NCBI GenBank assembly: GCA_964036665.1
Contig: OZ038530.1
Coordinates: 4,340,001-4,404,000, forward strand
Origin: Gordius sp. MW1
Taxonomy: Eukaryota; Nematomorpha; Gordioida; Gordea; Gordiidae
DNA length: 64,000 nt
Direction of reading: 5' to 3'
The notes beneath the pieces were generated by a model. It was not told where the DNA came from. It searched no databases and saw only the letters and a program-made list of their open reading frames with translations. A program made the position numbers and the translations under genes. The first letter of the stretch is position 1. Every line of letters begins with the position of its first letter. Positions 1 to 10,323 of the stretch are shown in pieces.

Positions 1-811
1 AATTCGCGTACGTTTGATATCGCGTAAGTCAATCAAACACGTCAATCATGTATTTCTGCACTACAATTGCAAAAAAAAGATTATTATAGGCTGGTATAAA
101 AGTCAATCAAAAATTGTGGTTTGTTATACAATAATTTTGTTAAGATTTTTTTATAAAGGTTTAACATAATATAAATTAAGCTTCATTAAATATTCAATTT
201 TATTTTTATGGAATATTTTTTTGTTTTAATATTTTTTAAATATATTTTATTTTTTATATAAATTATATTTGTAATATATAAAAATTTTATTGTAGACAAT
301 ATTAAGTTTTTTAAACTATTATAAACAAATTCAATTAATTTATATGTATTAAGGTTTTAAACTATTATAAAAACAGTGGGGAACTTAAATAATTATTTTA
401 TATAATGGATCTTATAATCACTGATGATCTTAGGTGTCATATATTATTTGATTTAATCCAATCTATATAAATTTAGCTTATTAAATTTATTTTGCATCTG
501 ATAAAGCTGTTATAATATAAAATAATGATATTGATAATATTATTTTAATAAATATATTTTTTTAGCCTTTACATATCATCTTTATTGGAAAAAGACATAT
601 TAAAATCATGTTTTATCAAATATCATTATTAGACATTGGAAAAAGAATAATATATTTTATTTAAAGTAAATATAAAGTAGAAACAGTATATATAAAACAA
701 CTGTGACAATTAAAAATAATTAATAAGCAACTATTATAAAATTAAAAATTATTAAAATTGTGTTGAATATATATTGCATGACTATCTATGGAATAATTAA
801 GGGGGTAAGAT

Positions 812-926
812 CAGTGGCGTAGCTAGGGGGGGGGCCCAAGGGGCCCGGCCCCCAAGAGCAAAAACCGGGCCCCATGGCCCCCCCCCCAAGCGAAAAATCT
901 TGGGCCCCTGGGCCCCGTACGCCATT
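812..926 (+). mobile_element. Short GC-rich insertion starting cagtggcgtagctagg
   Basis: A compact G- and C-run-rich block in AT-rich DNA. It starts with cagtggcgtagctagg and ends with gtacgccatt, an imperfect inverted match to the start. The same start recurs at 9,448, and an inverted relative (ctaactacgccattgg) occurs at 3,062-3,078. This is the look of a non-autonomous hAT-like MITE, but no clear target duplication was found here. Confidence 0.45.
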
Positions 927-1295
927 TTTTTTTATTTTATCTTAGTTAAGAAAAAATAAGAAGATTATAATTATTTGTTTTTGAATATAACTTTTAATTA
1001 TAATATAAAGAATAAAGCCCAAATATTTGTTTAATAAATGCAATTTAACGGCTTATAGCCTAATATTAACTTTAAATGATATTAGAAATGATGATCACTA
1101 TCAAATTCTTAATAAGATTTAGTATCTTCTAAACGTATTAAAAAACCAAAAAAGTATGACACTTCACTTTTACTCTTTTGAATCTACCAATTCATTAATT
1201 GATTTCTGATTTATATTATCCTATCATAGCAGAATTAAACATAAGATTTTTGGAAATTAATTGTAATTTATATATGTCCTTAGATTAGAAGGTTT

Positions 1296-1440
1296 CATGG
1301 GCGTAGCCAGCATTTGAATTAGAGAGGGGCAATAATGATTTAGGGAGAAACAAAATGATTATTTTTTCAAATTTCAGCCATAATTTTAATAAATTTCAAC
1401 AAATTTTTGGATTTAGAGGGGGCGGCCCCCCCTACCCTTT
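1296..1440 (+). mobile_element. hAT-type MITE, right end decayed
   Basis: Begins catgggcgtagccag and contains the family's internal block (gggcaataatgatttaggg, then a tttagccataattttaataaa-like stretch, then gagggggcggccccccc). The right terminal inverted repeat seen in the copies at 7,213 and 25,692 is not recognisable. It belongs to the same family as those copies. Confidence 0.55.
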
Positions 1441-2939
1441 TTTAAATCTTTTTTATCAGAAGTAATTAACCATTATGAACTAAAACTGCCAGATGCCAAA
1501 ATAATAATAGCAAAATTATATAATATATTATAATTCTTTACTTCGAATAAAATAAATTGCAATGATATTTTTTCACCTATTAAAATTTTGCTCTCAATAG
1601 TGTTTCTAAATTTTATTATTTTGACTAAATAATTTTAACTATCCCAATAACTTCATGTTCATGCGAAGGATCGTTCTCATTGCTAAAATGGATTAAAACT
1701 ATCTTCGTTCCATAATTGGACAAGATAGGTTATCTTCCTTAGCTTTATTGAGCTTAGAACATGACTTTATAAATGATTCGTTTGCAACACCGAGTAAAAG
1801 GAGTAATGAACTTATTAAAAGACTAATTTTGATATTAATGAAAAATTACCTGGGCTTTTAAACTTGTTTTAAACTTTTTAACACTTTCTAAATATATTAA
1901 AATATTATTAAATTTACAAAAATTCCATTGGATTTAATTTAATTGTCCATCTCACATGCTTATGGTCTAACATATCTTGCATATTTTTATGTACCAAATG
2001 CACATATAAAGCCAATGAATTTCCAAAAAATAGTTTGTACACCATTTTTTCCCCTTTATTAGTGATATCCCATCAAAAGTTTGATAAATTAATATTAATA
2101 ACAAATTCCTGAATTTTATAGACAATTGTTAACGCATCAAAACTTTCAAGGGATAAAAATCCCAAAAAAATTCCTTTTGGTGTGCCATTGGATTTAACAA
2201 AATGTACACCAACGCTAAGTTGTTCTATGCATCTCACATCTCTAATTTCATCTAAAATTTATTAAGTAAAATTTTATTCATTTAATTCTGACAGAATATT
2301 TTAAAGGTTCATATAGCCGTTAAATTCATTAGTTCATTTTAAATTTTAGGTGATGTAAGGGTGGGGGGGGGGGGGGGGTTGTGCAATTATATCTATAATA
2401 TCATCAGGTACAATAACTTCTAAATTAAATACTCATTCTCGAAAATTTTAATTTCATGATTAATTTGTTATAATTACGCCTTTTAAGGATCTAGCCTTAA
2501 AAAGGCTTTTAAATGTTCTCATTGCTTTCCTGATATAAATGCTGCCAATATTGTATATGTAAAATTAAAATTTGTTATATATATAGCCAAGATTTTTTGG
2601 GGTTGTGGCAATAAATATTATTATAAAAACTTTGTTGTATAGTTTTTTTAATATTTGTATTATTTTTTAAAATGCCAACAATTTCTTGTCAATATCTCCG
2701 TTCCACCTTGTGCCCTTACAATTCATTTACACAAAAACTTATTATACAGTGAAATTTTCTATATAGTTTCAACTACATTACTTTGTTTTATTTATCAATA
2801 AATTTTATTTATTTTATGCCCTAGAAACATGCGGTCTAAGACATACCAGTGTGATGTTATTAGAAAAAATACAAGTAGTAGCGGAATTTTAAATTTGTTT
2901 AACGTTTATGAGGGAAAATTTTTTCATTTGCGTTTGACC

Positions 2940-3033
2940 CATGGTCGTATCCAGGTATTGGATTAGGCGGGGGGATATTTTTTTTAATTTTTAAGGGTTG
3001 TTGTAGTTAAATTTTTTTTGTCCCCCGCCTATG
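2940..3033 (+). mobile_element. Short internally deleted hAT-type MITE
   Basis: Starts catggtcgtatccagg and ends ccccgcctatg, degenerate versions of the family's CATGGGCGTAGCC ends. It is flanked on both sides by the identical 8-mer gtttgacc (2,932-2,939 and 3,034-3,041), as expected for a hAT target-site duplication. Directly downstream (3,042-3,080) lies an inverted fragment of the cagtggcgtagctagg family. Confidence 0.6.
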
Positions 3034-3169
3034 GTTTGACCAGCTCAGCCCCCCAAGGCAAGGCTAACTACGCCATTGGGTAAGAAGCCCATTTATTGAT
3101 AAATGCTGTGACATCCCCACTCAAAGGAGGTCACCAATACCTATTTTTAAAATATTATTTAGTTTAAAT

Positions 3170-3590
3170 AAAATTATAAAGAGTACTTTTCACTAATCTT
3201 AATCCTTGTATGATTTATTCCAAGATGTGACCCAAAACTTTGCCCTACAATAGTTCCTTCCACACCATTGTGATACAAAGTAATAATTTGTTTTTTTCCT
3301 CAGGATCCATAACCACCCTTAAATCCTTCTCTAACAAAATAAAAAAGTTTCATATTAAGTACCCGTTTTCTGGTTGCAAAATGTAGCTGCCCTCCTAACA
3401 TACACCAAATTTTCTTTTAATTTGTATTTTTTTGTCTTTTCAAGGAAATAGAATTTTTGTCTATTGGTAAGGTTTTCTTTTTTTGTCTTTTCAAGGAAAT
3501 AGAATTTTTGTCTATTGGTAAGGTTTTCTGGAATAGTTCTAGAAAACATATAATTCATAATATCAGTAAAACCATATTCTTCCATTCTAT
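3170..3590 (-). pseudogene. Decayed coding remnant, possibly FLYWCH-like
   Basis: On the minus strand a 76-residue frame (3,355-3,585) contains two near-identical 18-residue repeats around NLTNRQKFYFLEKTKK, made by a 54-bp tandem duplication at 3,425-3,530. Downstream, after stops, comes a Cys/Trp-containing stretch (NYYFVSQWCGRNYCRAKFWV). This spacing of W, C, C and A resembles FLYWCH zinc fingers of the kind found in Mutator-like transposases. The resemblance is weak and was judged by eye. It is not a functional gene, because stops interrupt it repeatedly. Confidence 0.25.
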
Positions 3591-3644
3591 TAAATAAATG
3601 CTAAATTAATCAAAGTATAAATTAAGTAGTTTATATTCAAAATG

Positions 3645-4190
3645 CTTATTAAGATAATCAGCTATTAAAAAAGTTTCATTAAATGTATGCCTTTATAATT
3701 GTTGAAATTGTATTATAAACTTTGTATTTTGTAATAAGTAAGTTCCTAAGATTTTAAATATAAGCTAAAAAGTTTGTTAATTACATTTTTAGATGTATGC
3801 CTTTACAATTGTTGAAATTTTAGTAAACTTTGTATTTTGTAGTAAGTTAGTTCCTAAGATTATAAATATAGGCTAATGCAAAAGTTCGTTATGTACCTTT
3901 TTAGATGTATGCCTTTATAATTGTTAAAATTGTATTAAACTTTGTATTTTGTAATTAGTAAGTTCCTAAGATTATAAATATAAGCTAATGCAAAAATTTG
4001 TTATTTACCTTTTTAGATGTATGCCTTTATAATTGTTAAAATTGTATTAAACTTTGTATTTTGTAATAAGTAAGTTCCTAAGATTATAAATATAAGCTAA
4101 TGCAAAAGTTTGTTATTTACCTTTTTAGATGTATGCCTTATAAGTTCCTAATATTATAAATATAGGTTAGTGAAAAAGTTTGTAAATTAC
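3645..4190. repeat. 112-bp tandem repeat, about 4.5 copies
   Basis: The landmark atgtatgcctt recurs at 3,683, 3,793, 3,905, 4,017 and 4,129, giving periods of 110, 112, 112 and 112. Each unit also carries ttgtattttgtaataagtaa and cctaagattataaatata. Units differ by a few substitutions and small indels, and the last unit is partial. No coding potential. Confidence 0.85.
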
Positions 4191-4369
4191 GTGCACTCAA
4201 ATGCATTTCATTACGTGAACTCAAATGTAGGTTTTTCCAAAATTTGAACCAATCATGTTACTCAAAAAATCACGTTATTGACAAAAAAAGTACTTTTTTC
4301 GTGTTTTCAACGAATGTGGAGGCGTGATTGACGATTACGCGATCTCAAACGCTACGTCGTCTCATACGT

Positions 4370-5855
4370 TATACCGGGGGGCCTCTTTTTTGCCGTGTTT
4401 TTCACCCGCGGGAAAGGGGCCTGCCCTCCCCCCCCCCCCCTTTGCTTACTATTTTTCTCAACCGGGGGGAGGGGGTGATTTGTCCTCATTCATATATGCA
4501 CTCTTCTCCCATAACTCTTCAATCACATAAAAAACAGCCTTCTATCATATTCTTGCATACTCTATAAGTTGCTTAATATTTTGCTAGACTTTTATATTTT
4601 AATTGATCATAAGAATTACAACATTAAGCAAATTTAATATTATAATCGTATGTTCATAAGTTTAAACTTAACGAACACGACGTCGTTAATTTGTATGTGT
4701 CTGGTTGACTGATACGAATTTATCATTTGTTGAGCCCTTCTTTAATTTGCTATATTCATGAGCAAACTAAAGGTACCTGCGGAAGTGTCAGGTTGGTTAA
4801 CTATTTATACAACAAATAAATATAGCTACAAAAGAAACTGGTCTTAATATATTCCATTTTACATCCCATCCTTATTTACCCATAACTCGTAGAAGACAAA
4901 GTTTATTTGCTTCAAAAAATGTTTTTTCGGCGGGTATAATAACTTTAATATACAAAATGAAATTTTAAAGGAGACCATGTATGGCAAAGACAAAGTTATC
5001 ATGGGTCACATCTATTTCAGACAAGAGGAGGATATGGTATTATTTTGTTTTGACTTTTTTATAGCTTTGCTATATATAAATCCAGCCTAAAGCTATTAGC
5101 TCCACTTTTTTTTAAAAATGCAGTTAATTTAGCCAACATGTTAATCTTGGGCTTATTCATGGTTTAAAATTTGGAGGGAAGGATGGATTAGGGGTAAAGT
5201 TTTCAAATAGTGTGGGGGGCAGATTTCAATTTTTTATTAAAATTTTATTTTTGTATCAAAATAAATCTGGAATTAGAGACTTGTATATATGTACTATATT
5301 TGCATTGTGATAAAAACATTATTGAAAACCATTATGAGACAAATTGTTGGAAACTGGGCTATTAGCTATATTTAATTGCTTCACAATCTTAAGGTTTTTA
5401 TAAGTCTCCATTGGTGGTCTATATATCCAAAGACATTTAAAATACTTTTATGAAAAAAGTAAGTTAGTGAATTGCCTTAAAATCTTAATACCTTTCTAAT
5501 TATTTTTAATAGATATTCTAATTTTTATATTTTTAGCGACATCATTGACCTACTATTTATTTTAAAGCTAAGTTTTGTATTATGGATGCATGATAAAAAT
5601 GTTTTATTTTATTTTTAAAATTTGAAATACACACATTCTCAGTCCAATTATGATTTGGAAAGTGTATAAAAGTTTTCCTTTTTGGGATATAAATTTATAT
5701 CTTTTTAAGTTAAAAATTTTTAAGCCTTGGTATATATGGCTTTTATATCACGCTTGTTTATAATTTTAAATATTTTGTTAGCAATATTCATCTGAGTTTT
5801 AATCACTTGTTTTAATAGATATTTGTTAATATTATGCCTTTGGATTTCAAATCAA
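4370..5855. other. No gene seen; AT-rich with GC-rich patches
   Basis: Positions 4,375-4,475 hold an abrupt C- and G-run-rich block (runs of 14 C and of 6 G). After that the sequence is A+T-rich with frequent stops. Positions 5,160-5,230 contain a ggagggaaggatgg...gtggggggcag stretch loosely like the interior of the hAT-type MITEs. Nothing else was recognised. Confidence 0.5.
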
Positions 5856-5859
5856 TATT

Positions 5860-7200
5860 CATTAGTCGATTCGAATACGAAATGTAAAAATAAGATATAA
5901 AGTTTTTTAATTATTAAAAGCACATTAAAACGCGTCTATGATTTTTATTTGCATACACATTCAAAATATGTATTCGTAAAATATTTAAAAAATATACTAC
6001 CATTGAAAATATAGAAATATTAAAGGCAAACAAAAGATTATGTTGATATGATATGTGTGAAACAATCAAGAAGCGTTTGTTTTAGCCATTAACCCTTTCT
6101 TCCTTAAACGATTGCTTGTGTTTGGTCAATAAATTGGTTCCAGTTGAACAAATTCTTTTGCAAGGGGTAGATGAAGGTATATTTTGGATGGCTGGAAAAT
6201 GACGTTGTTTCACTTTCCATCATTGTAAAAGCTCAACAGCCAAAGTCACATGTGGCTCGTGTAAATATGTCTCTAATGGAGACTTTGCATTCATGTCGCT
6301 CTTAAATCGACAATCCAGGGTTGATACCTCGTAGAGCAGTTTCCAAATTATCTTCAAATGTAGTATTATGCCATGGAACTGATGATAAACACTTAAAATA
6401 TTGAATGTTGAGCCTTAGATCTACGACACTCCCTAATATTGCTATCTTCTTATTGAATGCCATATAGTTTTTAATTTTCTGTTTGACCATTTTGACAGCA
6501 TGATCTTATATGCCTTCCAAAGTTTCTATTGTTGAATATACCGTTAATACCAAGTTCATTGTGAGAAATTTCTCCCTGGATAATTAGTAGCGCTGTAATA
6601 GGGAAAAAGTACTAATTGGAGATTAGTTCCTCCTTATAGAATTAATTGGCCAAATCATCCAATGCCTTATCTAAACAGCCTTTTCTATCATTGTATAGGT
6701 GCCATTCCACCTAAATAACATATGAAATTTTACCTTTGTACAATCAATTTGTCATTCGAATTCTTTACATATAACCTTTAGTCGTGGAATTTTTTTTGAC
6801 TGTCTTGCAATTTTTATTAAAGTACTTAATATAATTGTCATCCACCTTCTCCAAAGCTTGTTTAGTTGCCAGGTATGATGTGATCCATACAGCAAACATC
6901 CACAATGTTTAGATAAAAGTATTTATTTCATTTCTGGCACTGTCTAAAAATAGTCATAGAAAAACATCATATATGTTTTCTCCTGATGTTTTTCTATAAA
7001 GGGATGTAAATCCACAAAAGTCTTTTTAAACTTCCATTTAATAAATTTGCATGTCAATGTTAGGAATGGGACATCTATAGGAGATGACCATATTTCAATG
7101 GTATAGTTCTATTGTACACACACTTCAACAATTTTAATTTAATATTTTTGTGAGGTTTCAATATACCTTCATCCAAATATTTTTTCATTATATTTGATAT
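5860..7200 (-). pseudogene. hAT transposase relic (C-terminal part)
   Basis: The minus-strand translation, broken by several stops and frame changes, yields hAT family landmarks in order: an RWNGTYTMIEKA segment, then FNKKIAILGSVVDLRLNIQYF, then FEDNLETALRGINPG. These match, piece for piece, the better-preserved relic at 45.3-46.7 kb (RWNTSIIEKA, DDLETAIGSQP). The subterminal motif attcgaatacgaaat at 5,866-5,882 resembles the attcgaat-rich ends of that copy. hAT transposases catalyse cut-and-paste movement and leave 8-bp target duplications. This copy is dead. The exact right boundary is uncertain; a MITE starts at 7,213. Confidence 0.6.
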
Positions 7201-7212
7201 ATAAATCTGCAG

Positions 7213-7381
7213 CATGGGCGTAGCCAGCATTGATATTAGAAGGGGGCAAAAATGATTTAGAGATAGACAAAATGATCATTTTTTAAAATTTTAATAAATT
7301 TTAGCCATAATTTTTAACAAACTTTTGGATTTAGAGGGGGGCAGCTGCCCCTCCCTGCCCCCCCCCTTGGCTACGCCCATG
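7213..7381 (+). mobile_element. hAT-type MITE with 8-bp target duplication
   Basis: A 169-bp element with terminal inverted repeats catgggcgtagcca / tggctacgcccatg. It is flanked by a perfect 8-bp direct duplication, atctgcag (7,205-7,212 and 7,382-7,389), which fits the hAT consensus nTnnnnAn. It has no coding capacity. It is the best-preserved copy of the family, with others at 1,296, 2,940, 9,260, 25,692 and about 54,515. Confidence 0.85.
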
Positions 7382-7489
7382 ATCTGCAGATTTGTACTTC
7401 TAGCCAATTGAAATTTGGACTATTTACCATTCATTCTATCAACCATTTTACATCATCTTTTGAATTTAAATATTTTTGTAGATTTTCTC

Positions 7490-7610
7490 TTTACCCGTTT
7501 TACAAACTGCTAGGCCCGCTCGTATGTTTTTACGCACATCAGGACCGTCCATGCCCGTAAACTTCTAGGCCTGCCCGTAATTTTTTTAAGAATTTCAGGC
7601 CTGTTTATCA
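7490..7610. repeat. aggcccgcccg-type dispersed repeat
   Basis: Short runs of aggcccgctcg, aggcctgcccg and caggcctg spaced through AT-rich DNA. Similar GC-rich words recur at 12,050-12,170, 12,549-12,840, 18,340-18,480, 19,725-20,060, 43,590-43,700, 51,050-51,480 and 53,925-54,060. They behave as fragments of a dispersed non-autonomous repeat rather than coding sequence. Confidence 0.45.
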
Positions 7611-8029
7611 ATAAAACAACATTTATCATTATAATTTATTCAAATTTTCAATGAATTAATTTCCTAAAAATCACAAATGTATTAGTAAAGCCATATTGAT
7701 TAGCCAAATAATCACAGTTAAATTTAGAAATAGGTATCTTATAAATTAACTTCTTCATTCTATGACTGTTTGTCACCTAGGCTGGTGGTCAGTCCTTTCA
7801 GCATTCGTTTCCACTTGAAAAGGTATTTATTAATTAAAAATTAATTTATAAAAAATTGAAATAATTGAACTAAGAAAAATTTTAGTAAGAAATTATAATA
7901 AAAATTTTAGGGTATTGTAATTAAAAGGGAACATTTACTTGATTTAATTTTATGTAAATTTTAAGATATTAATTTCAGCAGTTAAATTCTAGTAATATTA
8001 AAGCTACTACACATCTGGTCCACTACATC

Positions 8030-8800
8030 TACGGCAAATTTTGTACTATAAAAGGTTAAATCGTAAAGGGTAGTTGGGGCTTTTTTAAAAAGTTCAAACC
8101 ATTGTTAGATTAAGGTTATTGAAAAAATGATCCACTAATTGTTAACTTGTATACCAATTATCTGTTGTAATATTCCTCCCACTTTTAGAAATAGGTTCAA
8201 TTAGCCTATTCACAATATCTATAGGCTTATGACTTTAATTATAAGGGCCTTGTGGTTGTTTCCCTGAGTACAATTCCATATTGTAGGTATGTAGTGTTTT
8301 GACATCACCTAATACAAACAACGTTATCCTATATTTTGAGGGTTTACTTGGGATGTCTGAATGGACATTTACCTCAAAATGGAGTTAACTTCTCATCGAT
8401 TGTCACATATTCTGATACTGTGTAAGCCTTCTGGCAGTTATTGACAAAATTATTTAAAAAACACGGATATGGGTGGCTTTATCTAAAGCTTTTCTAGATA
8501 CCCTACTCTCCAAATCATCAAATGAGAATGCTGAGTATACTACGAAATCTCTTCTGAGACATTGTTGCTCTAAAAATGTTAACACCAAAGCCATCTTTGC
8601 TCCATAAGTCATTTATATTTTGTTTGATTTTAGGTTAGTATAAAATTCTAGTCTGAATGACTTATGGAATACAGATGGCTATGGGGTCAACATACTTAGG
8701 GCAACGATGTTTTAAAATAAAATTTGTTGCAAACTCATCCTCTTAGAGGGAAATATTAAAAGCTTTGGATAAAGCTATCCATCCCGAGAATTTTTCAATA
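8030..8800 (-). pseudogene. piggyBac-like transposase relic
   Basis: Minus-strand fragments, split over frames with stops, read VNNCQKAYTVSEYVTIDEKL (about 8,380-8,450), followed by GKCPFRHPKQ and later SGRNITTDNWYTSYQLVDHF...LTMV (about 8,100-8,190). An N-terminal piece reads NIFRATMSQKRF-like (about 8,540-8,680). These are recognisable blocks of the PiggyBac/PGBD DDE transposase core, where the Asp residues in TIDE and TDNW are catalytic. The gene is heavily decayed. I did not find the TTAA-flanked ends. Confidence 0.6.
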
Positions 8801-9259
8801 AATTTTCAACAACTGATTGAATGCCTACACATATCTGAATATATGACAATGATTAAATGCTTCCATCATAGGGTAAATATTTATTCAGAATATCCCAAAT
8901 CAACCCTTTTTATATGGCATTAACTTTTTACATTGTGTGTTGCAAGTTATACACCAGCATTATGGAATAAGGCACCAAAGGACAACCAGAAGTCTTTTAC
9001 AATTTAATTAAAAAACCTAGGTATATATAGTGTCGATGGGTAATTCATCCAATATTTAAAAGTGGTAGAATTACAACTGATTTTTGATATACAATTGACC
9101 ATTTGTTTGTCCATCTCTTCATCATCAACATTTTACAATTAAACTTTAAGATAAGCCTCAACTACTTACAAATATTTAAAAAAGGCCTTTATATGAAATT
9201 GAATTACATGGTGTCTAGTTTTTTTCTCCTGTGTTGTTTTGATAGATGAATCGAGCATT

Positions 9260-9402
9260 CATAGGCGTAGCCAAGAGTGGGGGGGGGGGCGTAAAGAGGA
9301 GTTGCTGCCCCTCTAAATCCAAGAATTTCAAAATATGATAATTTTGCCCCTGCCTATATCACTATTGCTTCCCTCTAATTCCTATGCCTGGCTACGCCCA
9401 TG
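9260..9402 (+). mobile_element. hAT-type MITE, 8-bp target duplication (7/8)
   Basis: A 143-bp copy starting cataggcgtagcca and ending tggctacgcccatg. The flanking 8-mers are cgagcatt (9,252-9,259) and tgagcatt (9,403-9,410), a target duplication with one mismatch. The interior is inverted relative to the 7.2-kb copy (gctgcccctctaaatcc comes first), so it lies in the opposite orientation. Confidence 0.75.
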
Positions 9403-9447
9403 TGAGCATTTATTGCAGCAAAGTTTAAAAATTAATATAATATAGTC

Positions 9448-10320
9448 AGTGGCGTAGCTAAGGCGGGGGCCGAGGCTCCCCCCCCCCAAGAGCAAACAGT
9501 ATAATCTATAAAACGCGTTTGAGCGTGATTTTGGCCCTTTGAACGTCCATAACTCAAAAAATATAGGTCCAAAATGGCTAAATTTTTCATAAATTACTAT
9601 AATACGTGGCTTACACCCTCACCAAAAATTATAATTATCAATATCTAAGATCGTTGGTCGAAAACGTTTTGATTTATCATAGAATAGCCAATTATAATTG
9701 TTTCAAAAATTATATGAAATTAAACTCGAAACTATGTCTTAGGATTGTTTAATCCTGCGGAATAATTGTATAAAGTCCTGTCATAGTTTCCTCTTATACT
9801 TCTTATTGAAAAACTTGCACCCAAAGTTTCACATGCTGGACTGCTGAGAGTTTTTATATAAGAAATAGAGCTTTGTCACCGAGACCAATGATGGGTTTTT
9901 TTCGAAAAATAATTTGCAAAAAAAATTGACATTGATTATAATAAACAAATTAATAAATAAAGAACTTGAGCTATCCTTGGAAAAGATAAATGGAATGCAT
10001 TAATTCATTTTGTTCTACTCACAATATGAAATAAAGCCTTTTAATACTAAAAATTAATTAACTTGAACCAATGTAGTTCAATATATAATGTGGACCTACA
10101 GGTTTTATAAACAAAATCTATATTTGCTTGTTATTTTAATCGTATGCTTGTTAGAAAAATGTAAAGATTTGATAAATAAAATTAATCTAAGAAATACGTA
10201 GAAATTTTTTTTTGTAAGCAACGCCTTTTCAAAATTTTGCCTTGCTCCAAAACGTTTAAATTGAAATTTTAATTAGAGCACAAAGGTCCTTGTATCTATA
10301 TATTATAGTAAGCACAATTT
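9448..10320. other. No gene seen; cagtggcgtagctaag fragment at left
   Basis: Positions 9,448-9,500 start with cagtggcgtagctaa and a C run, the same family as 812-926. The remainder is A+T-rich and non-coding in both strands as far as I can see. The 5' exons of the RRM gene that starts visibly at 10,324 may lie here, but I could not identify them. Confidence 0.4.
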
Positions 10321-10323
10321 TAG

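Larger units (their letters stand above)
1..4360. other. AT-rich repeat region with inverted ends
   Basis: No host gene is recognisable here. The first 35 bases resemble, in inverted orientation, positions about 4,322-4,356: both carry a block like cgta(g)cgtttga.atcgcgtaa followed by gtcaatca. This could mark the ends of a 4.3-kb DNA element, though the left end touches the window edge. Inside are hAT-type MITEs, a G run of about 17 bases near 2,364-2,380, a 112-bp tandem array and a decayed reading frame near 3.2-3.6 kb. The rest is A+T-rich sequence with stops in all frames. The interpretation as one element is inference. Confidence 0.35.

Noticed and set aside
10290-10323. Start codon of the frame at 10,290 as the start of the RRM gene
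   Set aside because: The segment up to ttttag at 10,323 looks like intron sequence ending in an acceptor. The methionine is probably accidental.
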